From positions 1,426,001 through 1,490,000 of the forward strand of contig NZ_BSTD01000002.1 in NCBI RefSeq assembly GCF_030269325.1: DNA of 64,000 nt, written 5' to 3'. The stretch's first letter is position 1, and each line of letters starts with the position of its first letter. Below the pieces are notes generated by a model that was not told the origin of the DNA, made no database searches, and saw only the letters and a program-made list of their open reading frames with translations. A program made the translations under genes and the position numbers. Of this stretch, positions 7,714-15,436 are shown piece after piece. The DNA is from Amycolatopsis sp. NBRC 101858. Lineage in GTDB: Bacteria; Actinomycetota; Actinomycetes; Mycobacteriales; Pseudonocardiaceae.

Positions 7714-9065
7714 TGAGCCACGTGTCCCTCCCGACCAGCTGGCGCAGCGTGCTGCCGCACCTGGACGAGCCGCTGCCCCCCGACCGCAGCCCGGAGGTGG
7801 CCGCGGGCGGTCCGGACAGCGGGGTGGCGGTGAACCTGCCGTTCGCGCTGGTGCGCCAGTCCACCCAGAACCGCGAGTTCTGGGACATCCCCGCGGAGGT
7901 GCTCGACGCCTACCGCAGCTTCCGGCCCACCCCGCTGTGGCGGGCGCGCCGGTTCGAGGACGCCGTCGGCGCACGCGTGCCGATCTACGTCAAGTACGAG
8001 GGCGGCAACATTTCCGGCAGCCACAAGCTGAACACCGCCCTCGCGCAGGCCTACTACTACGCCAAGGCCGGCGTGCAGGAACTGGTCACCGGCACCGGCG
8101 CCGGGCAGTGGGGCACCGCGCTCGCCGCCGCCTGCGCGATGTTCGGGCTGCGCTGCCGGGTGTTCATGGTGAGCACGAGCCTGCAGAAGAAGCCCTACCG
8201 GGGCACGCTGATGCGGACGCTCGGTGCCACCGTGCACGCCAGCCCCAGCAACCTGACCGAGGTGGCCGCCCGCGTCGGCGGCGGGGTGAACAGCCTCGCA
8301 CTGGCCATCGGCGAAGCCGTCGAATACGCCGGGCGCACCGAAGGGGCCGCGTTCTGCATCGGCAGCGGTGAGACCTACAGCATCCTGCACCAGTCCGTCA
8401 TCGGGCTGGAGGCCATCGAGCAGCTCGCCGCGCTGGAGTCCGAAGTGGACAGTGTGGTCGGCTGCGTCGGCGCCGGCTCGAACTTCGGCGGGATCGCCCT
8501 GCCGTTCTTCGCCGAAGCCGCCGTGACCGGGACGGAGTGCCCGCGGCTGGTGGCCGCGGAGTCCAGCACCACCCCGAAGCTCACCCGCGGCGTCTACGCC
8601 TACGACAAGACCGACGCCACCGGGGTCAGCCCGATGGAGGCGATGTACACGATCGGCAGCAGCTACCCGATCCCCGACTCGCACTCGGCCGGCCTGCGCT
8701 TCCACGGCGCCGCGAAGGTCATCTCCGCCATGCGGCACCAGGACCAGGTCACCGCCCAGGCCGTCGGGCAGGTCGAAGCCCTGGAAGCCGGGCAGGCCTT
8801 CACCCGGTCGGAGATGGTGCTCCCCGCACCGGAGTCCGGGCACGCGCTGGCCGTCGCCGCGCGCCTGGCGGCGGGTGGCGGGTCTTCCCGCGGCGTCGTC
8901 GCCTGCGTGAGCGGGCACGGCTACCTCGACCTTTCCGCGTACCAGCAGCTGGCCGACGGCGAGCTCAGCAGCGAGCCGCCCGAGGAACAGGCGCTGGTGT
9001 CGGCGATGGACCGGTTGCAGCCGGTCCCGGGCCTCGCGATCGCCGGGAGTGGTCATGCCGTCTGA
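7713..9065 (+). CDS. Tryptophan-synthase-beta-like (TrpB2-type) PLP enzyme
   Basis: A 450-residue fold-type II PLP enzyme most like TrpB2. Shared landmarks are RPTPLWRARRFED, YVKYEGGNISGSHKLNTALAQ in short form (the Schiff-base lysine is in GSHKLNTA), TGTGAGQWGTALA, a QKKPYRG loop and the phosphate-binding CVGAGSNFGG. TrpB2 proteins join serine-derived aminoacrylate to a nucleophile. No trpA or other tryptophan gene is present, and the gene sits in a carrier-protein operon. A beta-substitution or elimination that builds an unusual amino acid is therefore more likely than tryptophan synthesis. It overlaps the ACP stop as TGATG. Fold and chemistry class are secure; substrate is unknown. Confidence 0.85.
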   Translation: MSHVSLPTSWRSVLPHLDEPLPPDRSPEVAAGGPDSGVAVNLPFALVRQSTQNREFWDIPAEVLDAYRSFRPTPLWRARRFEDAVGARVPIYVKYEGGNISGSHKLNTALAQAYYYAKAGVQELVTGTGAGQWGTALAAACAMFGLRCRVFMVSTSLQKKPYRGTLMRTLGATVHASPSNLTEVAARVGGGVNSLALAIGEAVEYAGRTEGAAFCIGSGETYSILHQSVIGLEAIEQLAALESEVDSVVGCVGAGSNFGGIALPFFAEAAVTGTECPRLVAAESSTTPKLTRGVYAYDKTDATGVSPMEAMYTIGSSYPIPDSHSAGLRFHGAAKVISAMRHQDQVTAQAVGQVEALEAGQAFTRSEMVLPAPESGHALAVAARLAAGGGSSRGVVACVSGHGYLDLSAYQQLADGELSSEPPEEQALVSAMDRLQPVPGLAIAGSGHAV

Positions 9066-10161
9066 GCCGCTGGACCACCGCCTCTTCGACTGCGTCCAGG
9101 TGAACCTGGCCGAGCTCGCCGACCGCGTGCACGGCGAAGGCACGCACCTCGCGCTGGGCCGGATCCTGCGCTTCTGGCCCCGGCCGGGCGCGGACGGGTT
9201 GCCCACCGTCGAGCCGCGGGTCGACGAGCACGTGACCGAATCCGCCGACCTGCTGGGACTGCGCGTCACCCGGCGCGAACGGATCACCGCCGCGGACGAC
9301 CTCGCACCCGGCCCCGGCTGCTACGTCGTGGCGGACGCCTACCACCTGCCGTGGGTCCCCTACCACCGCAACCAGCACCTCGAGCACAGCTTCCTGGTCG
9401 AGCCGGCCGACGAGGGCGTCACCGTCGTCGACGGCTACCACAACGACACCCAGTGGGGTGCGGCCCGGCCGGGCCGGTGGACCCTCGGCCACGCGGAACT
9501 CGCCGAAGCGCTGCCCGACGGTGCGTTGACGTTCGACCTCGCCGCCGGGGACCCCGCGACCGAGCGCACGCCGCTGGTGCAGCTGGCCGAGGCCGGCACG
9601 TTCGTGGCGACCTACGCCGACCACCCCGACCGGGTGCGGGCGTTGCGGGGACTGACGTTGCAGACCTGGCTGCTCACCCGCAGCCGCCGCCTGCACGCCG
9701 CGGCCATGGGGCTCGGCACCGACGCGGTGCGCGCGCACCTGGACGAGTGGGACGCGCTCGCGAAGCAGGTGTACCTGGCGAGCCGCCGGGTCTCCGCGGG
9801 CCGGGCCGAGCCGCGGGCGCTGTTCCCCCGCCTCGCCGACTGCCTCGCCGCGGACCACACGGCGTTCGGCGGCACCGCCGACATCGTCACGCCGTCCACA
9901 GTGGACGCCGTCGAGGTGTCGCCGGAGCTGCGCGAGTCCGTCACCGCGGTGATCGGGACCGTGCTGGGCACCGAGCCCGTGCCCGGCGCCCCCGCGCTCG
10001 GCGACATCCCCGGCTTCAGCTCCTTCCGCATGATGGAGATCGTCGAGCGGATCGAAAGCGACCTCGGCGTCGAGTTCGCCGCCGAGGACCTGGTCCCGGA
10101 GAAGCTCACCCACGTCGACGGCCTCTGCCGCGCCGTCCTGGACGCAGGAGGAACACGATGA
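9055..10161 (+). CDS. BtrH-like acyltransferase fused to a C-terminal acyl carrier domain
   Basis: A 368-residue protein. Residues 1-280 resemble the butirosin biosynthesis protein H family: an early Cys in FDCVQVNLAELADRV and then ADAYHLPWVPYHRNQHLEH. In butirosin, BtrH moves an aminoacyl group from an ACP onto its acceptor. Residues about 285-368 form a carrier domain whose site reads IPGFSSFRMMEIVERIE, with a serine where the phosphopantetheine would attach. The fusion suggests the transferase carries its own acyl arm. The ATG at 9055 is preferred to the GTG at 9049 because GGGAG ends six bases before it. It overlaps the TrpB-like stop and, as ATGA, the next ligase. Confidence 0.75.
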   Translation: MPSEPLDHRLFDCVQVNLAELADRVHGEGTHLALGRILRFWPRPGADGLPTVEPRVDEHVTESADLLGLRVTRRERITAADDLAPGPGCYVVADAYHLPWVPYHRNQHLEHSFLVEPADEGVTVVDGYHNDTQWGAARPGRWTLGHAELAEALPDGALTFDLAAGDPATERTPLVQLAEAGTFVATYADHPDRVRALRGLTLQTWLLTRSRRLHAAAMGLGTDAVRAHLDEWDALAKQVYLASRRVSAGRAEPRALFPRLADCLAADHTAFGGTADIVTPSTVDAVEVSPELRESVTAVIGTVLGTEPVPGAPALGDIPGFSSFRMMEIVERIESDLGVEFAAEDLVPEKLTHVDGLCRAVLDAGGTR

Positions 10162-11660
10162 CCTACGCACCCCGGGTACTCCACGAACTGCTCGGCCACG
10201 CCGCCCGGCAGTGGCCGAACCGGACCGCGCTGACCTGCCGGGGAACGTCGGCGACCTACGCCGAGCTCGCCGCCGCCGCGGAGCGGGTCGCGGCCTCGCT
10301 CGCCGCCCGGGGCGCCCGCCGCGGCGACCGGCTGCTGATCAACGCCCCGGCGAGCACGCTGCTGCCCGCCGTGGTCTTCGGCGCCGCCCGCGTCGGCGTC
10401 GCGTTTTCCCTGCTGCACGAACAGGTTCGCGGCAGCAGCCTCGACCACGTGCTCGCGGACTCCGCGCCGGTGCTGATGGTGACCGGCGACGACGAGGTAC
10501 GGGCTTCGGCCGAAACGGCCGGTGTCCCCGCGGTGTCGGTGGAGGACCTCGCCGCCGGCCCCGGCCGGGACGTCCCGCTGCCCGCTCCCCCGCTGCCGGT
10601 GGACCCGGTGTGCCTGATCTACACCTCGGGCACCACCTCGCTGCCCAAGGCCGTGGTCAGCACCCACCAGCAGCTGCTGTTCGCCACCGCGGCGATCGCG
10701 TCGGTGCTCGTGTACCGCAGCGACGACGTCGTCTACAGCCCGCTGCCGCTGTCCTTCGACTACGGGCTCTACCAGGTGTTCCTGTCCGTCACGGCGGGCT
10801 CGAACCTGACCATGGGCGCGCCCACCGAGGTGGGGCCGTCGCTGGTCGGCAACCTGGTGCGCGCGAACGCGACCGTGCTGCCCGCCGTCCCGGCCGTCGC
10901 CGAGGCGCTCAGCGCGCTGCTGCGCCGCCGCCCGAAGCCCGCCCCCGCGTTGCGGCTGCTCACCAACACCGGCGCGGCGATGCCCACCGGCACGCTGGAA
11001 TCCCTGCGCGAGGCCATTCCCGGCCTGCGGGTGCAGCTGATGTTCGGGCTGACCGAGTGCAAGCGCGCCACCATCATGCCGGTGGACGGCGATCTGGAGC
11101 GGCCCGGTTCCAGCGGCCGGGCCCTGCCCGGCACGGAGGTCTTCGTCATCGGCGAGTCCGGCGAGCGGCTGCCCGCCGGGGAGATCGGCGAGATCGTGGT
11201 GCGCGGCCCGAACGTCATGGCCGGGTACTGGCGCCGCCCGGAGCTCACCGAGCAGAAGTTCCCGCGCGTGGACGGGCTGTTCCCGGAACTGCGGACCGGG
11301 GACTACGGCCGGCTCGACGAGGAGGGCTACCTCTACTTCGACGGCCGCCGCGACGACATCTACAAGGAGCGCGGGTTCCGCGTCAGCGCGACCGAGGTCG
11401 AGACCGCCGCCCGCGGCGTGCCCGGGGTCCGCGAAGCCGCCGTGCTGGTCCCGAAGGACACCCGCCCGGCGTGGCTGTTCGTCACCGGCGACCTGGCCGC
11501 CGAGGGCGTGCTCGACGCGATGCGCACCCGGATCGAGGAGTTCAAGATCCCGGCGAGCTGCCTGAAGGTCGGCACGCTTCCCTTGACCGGCAACGGGAAG
11601 GTCGACCGCAAGGCCCTGGCCTCGATGGTGGAGGAGGTGCCCAGTGGAGCTGCTCGATGA
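10158..11660 (+). CDS. AMP-dependent acyl/aminoacyl ligase 1
   Basis: A 500-residue ANL-superfamily adenylating enzyme. The P-loop-like A3 motif is LIYTSGTTSLPKAVV, the substrate helix reads PLPLSFDYGLYQV, the A8 hinge is RRDDIYKERGFRVS and the catalytic A10 lysine lies in LTGNGKVDRKAL. The FDYGLYQ signature recalls the ligases that accompany a PLP decarboxylase and an ACP in exosortase-associated gene sets; that same triad occurs here with the next two genes. It would activate a carboxylate with ATP and load it on an ACP. The ATG at 10158 overlaps the preceding stop as ATGA. Substrate not predictable with confidence. Confidence 0.85.
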   Translation: MTYAPRVLHELLGHAARQWPNRTALTCRGTSATYAELAAAAERVAASLAARGARRGDRLLINAPASTLLPAVVFGAARVGVAFSLLHEQVRGSSLDHVLADSAPVLMVTGDDEVRASAETAGVPAVSVEDLAAGPGRDVPLPAPPLPVDPVCLIYTSGTTSLPKAVVSTHQQLLFATAAIASVLVYRSDDVVYSPLPLSFDYGLYQVFLSVTAGSNLTMGAPTEVGPSLVGNLVRANATVLPAVPAVAEALSALLRRRPKPAPALRLLTNTGAAMPTGTLESLREAIPGLRVQLMFGLTECKRATIMPVDGDLERPGSSGRALPGTEVFVIGESGERLPAGEIGEIVVRGPNVMAGYWRRPELTEQKFPRVDGLFPELRTGDYGRLDEEGYLYFDGRRDDIYKERGFRVSATEVETAARGVPGVREAAVLVPKDTRPAWLFVTGDLAAEGVLDAMRTRIEEFKIPASCLKVGTLPLTGNGKVDRKALASMVEEVPSGAAR

Positions 11661-12921
11661 GCGGACTGCACCGCTCGCCGACCTCCCCGGCGACCTCGCC
11701 GGGATGCCCACCCCCGCCTACGTCTACGACCTGGCCGAGGTCCGCCGCAACCACCGGCGCCTCGACGGCGCTCTCCCCGAGGGCACCGGGCTGCTGTACT
11801 CGCTCAAGGCGAACCCGCACCCGGACGTGCTGAGCACCCTGCGCGCGGCCGGGGCCCGCCCGGAGGTCTGCTCCTCCGGCGAACTGCGGGCCGCGCTCGA
11901 CGCCGGCTGGACCGGCGCGCAGGTGCTCTACACCGGCCCGGGCAAGCGGGACGCCGAGATCGCGGGCGCGCTGCGGGCCGGGGTGCGCGAGTTCTCCGTG
12001 GACTCCCCGCACGCCATCACCCAGCTCGACCGGCTCGCCGCCGAGGCCGGCGTCCGCACCCGGTTCCTGGTGCGCGTCAACGACGACCAGCCGGTGCCGG
12101 GCCAGGGCCTGGCCATGACCGGCGTGCCTTCGCAGTTCGGCGCGGACACCGGCTGGATCCTCGCCGAGCCCGCCCGGTTCGCCGGGGGCGAGCACGCCGA
12201 GGCGGCCGGGCTGCACCTGTACATGGGCACCAACCTGACCGCGGTCGACGACCTGATCGGGCAGTTCGGCCGCGCGCTGGACACCGCCGCGCGGCTGCGG
12301 GAAGCCCTGGCACCGCACGGGGTCCGCTTCCGGACGCTCGACCTCGGCGGCGGGTTCGGCGCCCCGTTCGCGAAGGACGGCACCGCGGGTGACCTGACCG
12401 GCCTGCGCGAAGGGCTCGAAGCGCTGCTCGGCGAGAAGCTGCCGGGCTGGCGCGAGCGGGGCCCGGAAGTGGTGTTCGAGTCCGGCCGGTACCTGGCCGG
12501 CACCGCGGGCACCCTCGTCACGGCGGTGCTGGACGTCAAGCGCTCGCAGGGCAAGGACATCGTCGTGCTGGAGTCCGGCATCAACCACCTCGGCGGCATG
12601 TCGGGGATGCGGCGGCTGCCGCCGCTCTCCCCGCACCTGCTCGGCCCGGCCGGCCCGCCCGTGCTGGACGCGCTCGTCGCCGGACCGCTGTGCACGCCGC
12701 TGGACACGTGGACCCGCACCGGAAAACTGCCCGAGCTGAGCCCCGGCGACCTGGTGGCGGTGCCGAACGTCGGTGCCTACGGGCTGTACGCCAGCCTCGT
12801 CGCCTTCCTGGGCCACCCCCTGCCGGCGGAGGTCGTCGTCGACGGCGACCGCCCCGGCACCCCCGCGCGGACCTCCCGCGTGGAACTGGTCAGGACCACT
12901 GACCCCGACAATGAGGAGTGA
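11644..12921 (+). CDS. Fold-type III PLP decarboxylase (BtrK/VinO/LysA-like)
   Basis: A 425-residue alanine-racemase-fold decarboxylase. The PLP lysine lies in LLYSLKANPHPDVL near residue 56. Other family marks are EVCSSGELRAAL, LDLGGGFGAPF, ESGRYLAGTAG and GAYGLYASL near the C-terminus. Homologues decarboxylate diaminopimelate (LysA), ACP-bound glutamate (BtrK) or ACP-bound 3-methylaspartate (VinO). With a ligase before it and an ACP after it, decarboxylation of a carrier-bound acidic amino acid to an omega-amino acyl thioester is the natural reading. The GTG at 11644 lies 17 bases inside the ligase gene. Glutamate or aspartate as substrate is inference. Confidence 0.85.
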   Translation: MELLDERTAPLADLPGDLAGMPTPAYVYDLAEVRRNHRRLDGALPEGTGLLYSLKANPHPDVLSTLRAAGARPEVCSSGELRAALDAGWTGAQVLYTGPGKRDAEIAGALRAGVREFSVDSPHAITQLDRLAAEAGVRTRFLVRVNDDQPVPGQGLAMTGVPSQFGADTGWILAEPARFAGGEHAEAAGLHLYMGTNLTAVDDLIGQFGRALDTAARLREALAPHGVRFRTLDLGGGFGAPFAKDGTAGDLTGLREGLEALLGEKLPGWRERGPEVVFESGRYLAGTAGTLVTAVLDVKRSQGKDIVVLESGINHLGGMSGMRRLPPLSPHLLGPAGPPVLDALVAGPLCTPLDTWTRTGKLPELSPGDLVAVPNVGAYGLYASLVAFLGHPLPAEVVVDGDRPGTPARTSRVELVRTTDPDNEE

Positions 12922-12925
12922 ACCG

Positions 12926-13177
12926 ATGGACCCCCGCATGGCCGAACTGCTCACCCCGTACCTCAAGTTCCTCAACGGCCGCGAGCTCGGCGCGGACGAC
13001 TCGCTGCGCGAGCGCGGGCTCGACTCGATGCAGTCGATCAACGTGCTGTTCGAGATCGAGGACGTCTTCGGCGTCTCGCTGCCGGACGAGGACATCACCG
13101 ACGCCACCTTCGCGACCCCGGCCACGCTGTGGACCGCCGTGGACGCCCAGCTGAAGCTCCAGGGGGTCTCGTCGTGA
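12926..13177 (+). CDS. Stand-alone acyl carrier protein 2
   Basis: An 83-residue carrier protein. The attachment site is LRERGLDSMQSINVLFEIED, with the phosphopantetheine serine near residue 35. It is followed by VSLPDEDITDATFATPATLW, the usual third-helix region. The ATG at 12926 is chosen because GAGGAG lies about eight bases upstream, just after the decarboxylase stop. The gene follows the ligase and decarboxylase directly and precedes two flavoproteins. It is thus the likeliest carrier for the decarboxylated intermediate and for its oxidation. The stop overlaps the next start as GTGA. Confidence 0.9.
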   Translation: MDPRMAELLTPYLKFLNGRELGADDSLRERGLDSMQSINVLFEIEDVFGVSLPDEDITDATFATPATLWTAVDAQLKLQGVSS

Positions 13178-14325
13178 CCGCGGCCCCGCTGACCGAACTC
13201 GTCGGACGCGTGACCAAGGTCGCCGAGGAGCACGTCCGCGAGACCGACGACGCCGCCGCGTTCCCGGTGCAGGCGCTCGACGAGCTGCGCGCCACCGGCC
13301 TGCTCGGCCTGCTCGTGCCTGCCGAAGACGGCGGGCTCGGCGGATCGCTGGCCGACGTGCTCGACGCGAGCACCGAACTGGGCCGGGTGGACATGTCCGT
13401 GGCGATGATCTTCGCCATGCACTGCCAGCAGGTCGCCGCCGTGCTCGCGCACGCCGAAGGCAGGCTGCGCGCGGAACTGCTGCCGGAGATCGCCGCGGGC
13501 CGGCTCTACCTCGGCTCGGTCACCACCGAGGCGGGCAAGGGCGGGCACCTGCTGACCGCCGAGTCCGCCGCGGCGTGGCAGAACGGCGAACTGCTCGTCG
13601 ACCGCTTCGCCCCGATCGTCACCGGGGGCAAGCAGGCCGACGGGTTCCTGATCACGATGCGGTCCCCGGATTCGGACGCCGACAACCAGGTGTCGCTGGT
13701 CTACGCCGCGCGCGAGCAGGTGGAGATCGAGCCGGCCGGTGGCTGGAACCCGCTGGGCATGCGGGCCAGCGACAGCGGGGCGATGAAGCTGCGCGGGCGG
13801 CTGCCCGCCCACCAGGTCGTCGGGAAGCACGGCGACTTCCACACCATCGTCACCACCGTGTTCGGCCCGCTGGCCCACCTCGGCTGGGCGTCCTGCTGGC
13901 TCGGCACGGCGGCCGGCGCGCTGTCCCGGGTGATCGCCTCACTGCGCGGCAGCCGGGGCAAGACCGACCTGAGCTCGGAACTGCTGATGACGCGGCTCTC
14001 GCGGTCGCGCCAGCGGCTGGACACCGTGCACGCGCTGATCGACCACGCCCGCCGGGTCGTCGAGACCACCGCGGACCTCAGCGTGCCGAAGGTTCAGCTG
14101 CTGATCAACGCCGTGAAGATCACCGCCGCCGAGGAGTGCTACCGCGCCGTCGACGAACTGGTCGACGCGGTCGGGATGCGCCACGGCTACCTGCGCGACT
14201 CCCCCACGCGGCTGGAGCAGTCGCTGCGGGACCTGCGCTCGGCGGTGCTGAACTACAGCAACGACCGGCTGCACCTCGCCGACGGCCGGCTCACCCTGCT
14301 CGACCAGGAGGTGCGCTTTGCCTGA
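13174..14325 (+). CDS. Acyl-CoA dehydrogenase-like flavoprotein 1
   Basis: A 383-residue protein with the three-domain acyl-CoA dehydrogenase layout. It has the N-terminal helix segment LRATGLLGLLVPAEDGGLGG, a middle beta domain with GSVTTEAGKGGHLLTAES, and a helical C-terminus with MRHGYLRDSPTRLEQSLRD. The usual catalytic glutamate of the C-terminal GYxxE motif is not seen in that form, so it may act as a desaturase on an ACP thioester or as a flavin-dependent monooxygenase of the VlmH type. The GTG at 13174 overlaps the ACP stop. The flavin reductase at the end of the operon could supply reduced flavin. Reaction and substrate are unproven. Confidence 0.75.
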   Translation: MTAAPLTELVGRVTKVAEEHVRETDDAAAFPVQALDELRATGLLGLLVPAEDGGLGGSLADVLDASTELGRVDMSVAMIFAMHCQQVAAVLAHAEGRLRAELLPEIAAGRLYLGSVTTEAGKGGHLLTAESAAAWQNGELLVDRFAPIVTGGKQADGFLITMRSPDSDADNQVSLVYAAREQVEIEPAGGWNPLGMRASDSGAMKLRGRLPAHQVVGKHGDFHTIVTTVFGPLAHLGWASCWLGTAAGALSRVIASLRGSRGKTDLSSELLMTRLSRSRQRLDTVHALIDHARRVVETTADLSVPKVQLLINAVKITAAEECYRAVDELVDAVGMRHGYLRDSPTRLEQSLRDLRSAVLNYSNDRLHLADGRLTLLDQEVRFA

Positions 14326-15436
14326 GTCAGCCCTCCTCGACTCCCGCGTGCGCGCCGGTCCCGCCGCGGAAGCTCTGTCCACTGTGGATTCCTCTGCGTC
14401 CGGCGCCGAGGTGTGGCAGCGACTCGGGTCCGCCGGGGTGCTGCGGGAGCAGTACCGGCGGACCACCGCCACCGGGCTGATCGCCGACCCGGACCGGCTC
14501 GGCGCGACCCTGCGCGCGGTCGACGCCCGCGGGGACAACGGGATCACGCTGAGCGTGCTGGTGCAGTCCGCGAGCGCGCTGCCGATCCTGGCCGCCGGGA
14601 CCGGGCCGGCGTTCGAAGAGGTCATCCGCGGCGACTGCGAGGTCGCGCTGGCCGCCACGGACGCCGCGGCGGCCGGGTCCGACCTCACCGGGCTGGGCAC
14701 GGAGATCGAGACCGACGGGGACACCGTCCGGCTCGAGGGCGCGAAGCGGTGGGTGACCACGGCGACCCGCGCCGCGTACTTCCTGGTGCTGGCCCGGCAC
14801 CGGCCCGGACGGCACTTCTCGGCCTTCACCTGGGTCCTGGTCCCGGCGGACGCGGCGGGGGTGCGGGTCACGCCCGCGGCGACCACGCTGCTCGCGGGCG
14901 CGGGCACCGGGCACGTCGAGTTCGCCGGGGTGCGGCTGCCCGCGTCGGCCGTGCTCGGCCGGACCGGGCGCGGGCTGGCGTTGTTCGCCCGGCACATGGG
15001 CACCGAACGGCTCGCCGGCGCCCAGTGGGCCACCGCGCTCACCGGCCGGGTGCTGGCGGAGACCAGGACAGCGTTGCTGCGGCGCGAAATCGACGGGCGC
15101 GCGCTGTGGGACCACGACGCGGTCCGCCAGGAGTTCGCGGGCTGCCTGGTCCGCGTGCGCTCGCTGCGCGCGCTGCACGAAGCACTGGGCGAACGGGTGG
15201 TGGAGGACCACGACACGACGAGCGCGGCAACGCTGAAGGCCGCGGTCGGGCTCACCGCCGACGACGTGCTCTCGAGCTGCGCCAGGTGGCGAGGCGCCGA
15301 CGGTTTCGCCGACGACGGCCTCCAGCTCGTGCGGGCCGAGGCGGCGGTGTTCGGCATCGGCGGCGGAGTGACGGAGCTGATGCTCGGCGCGGTCGCCGAC
15401 GGCGCCGAGCCGATGCTCGAGGAACTGCGCTCATGA
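14318..15436 (+). CDS. Acyl-CoA dehydrogenase-like flavoprotein 2
   Basis: A 372-residue second acyl-CoA-dehydrogenase-fold protein, clearly diverged from its upstream neighbour. Family features are VALAATDAAAAGSDLTGLGT, LEGAKRWVTTATRAAYFLVL in the flavin-binding beta domain, a conserved MGTERLAGAQWATAL helix, and the C-terminal FGIGGGVTELML, which matches the usual GGxxTEIM motif. The start is a TTG at 14318, seven bases after AGGAGGT and overlapping the previous stop, so the two flavoproteins are probably made in equal amounts. They could form a heteromeric pair or act in sequence on a carrier-bound amino acid. Family is secure; function is inferred. Confidence 0.75.
   Translation: MPESALLDSRVRAGPAAEALSTVDSSASGAEVWQRLGSAGVLREQYRRTTATGLIADPDRLGATLRAVDARGDNGITLSVLVQSASALPILAAGTGPAFEEVIRGDCEVALAATDAAAAGSDLTGLGTEIETDGDTVRLEGAKRWVTTATRAAYFLVLARHRPGRHFSAFTWVLVPADAAGVRVTPAATTLLAGAGTGHVEFAGVRLPASAVLGRTGRGLALFARHMGTERLAGAQWATALTGRVLAETRTALLRREIDGRALWDHDAVRQEFAGCLVRVRSLRALHEALGERVVEDHDTTSAATLKAAVGLTADDVLSSCARWRGADGFADDGLQLVRAEAAVFGIGGGVTELMLGAVADGAEPMLEELRS

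Noticed and set aside
7713..9065. Annotating the TrpB-like protein as threonine synthase
   Set aside because: GSHKLNTA, TGAGQWG, the QKKPYRG loop and CVGAGSNFGG follow the TrpB2 pattern rather than that of threonine synthase.
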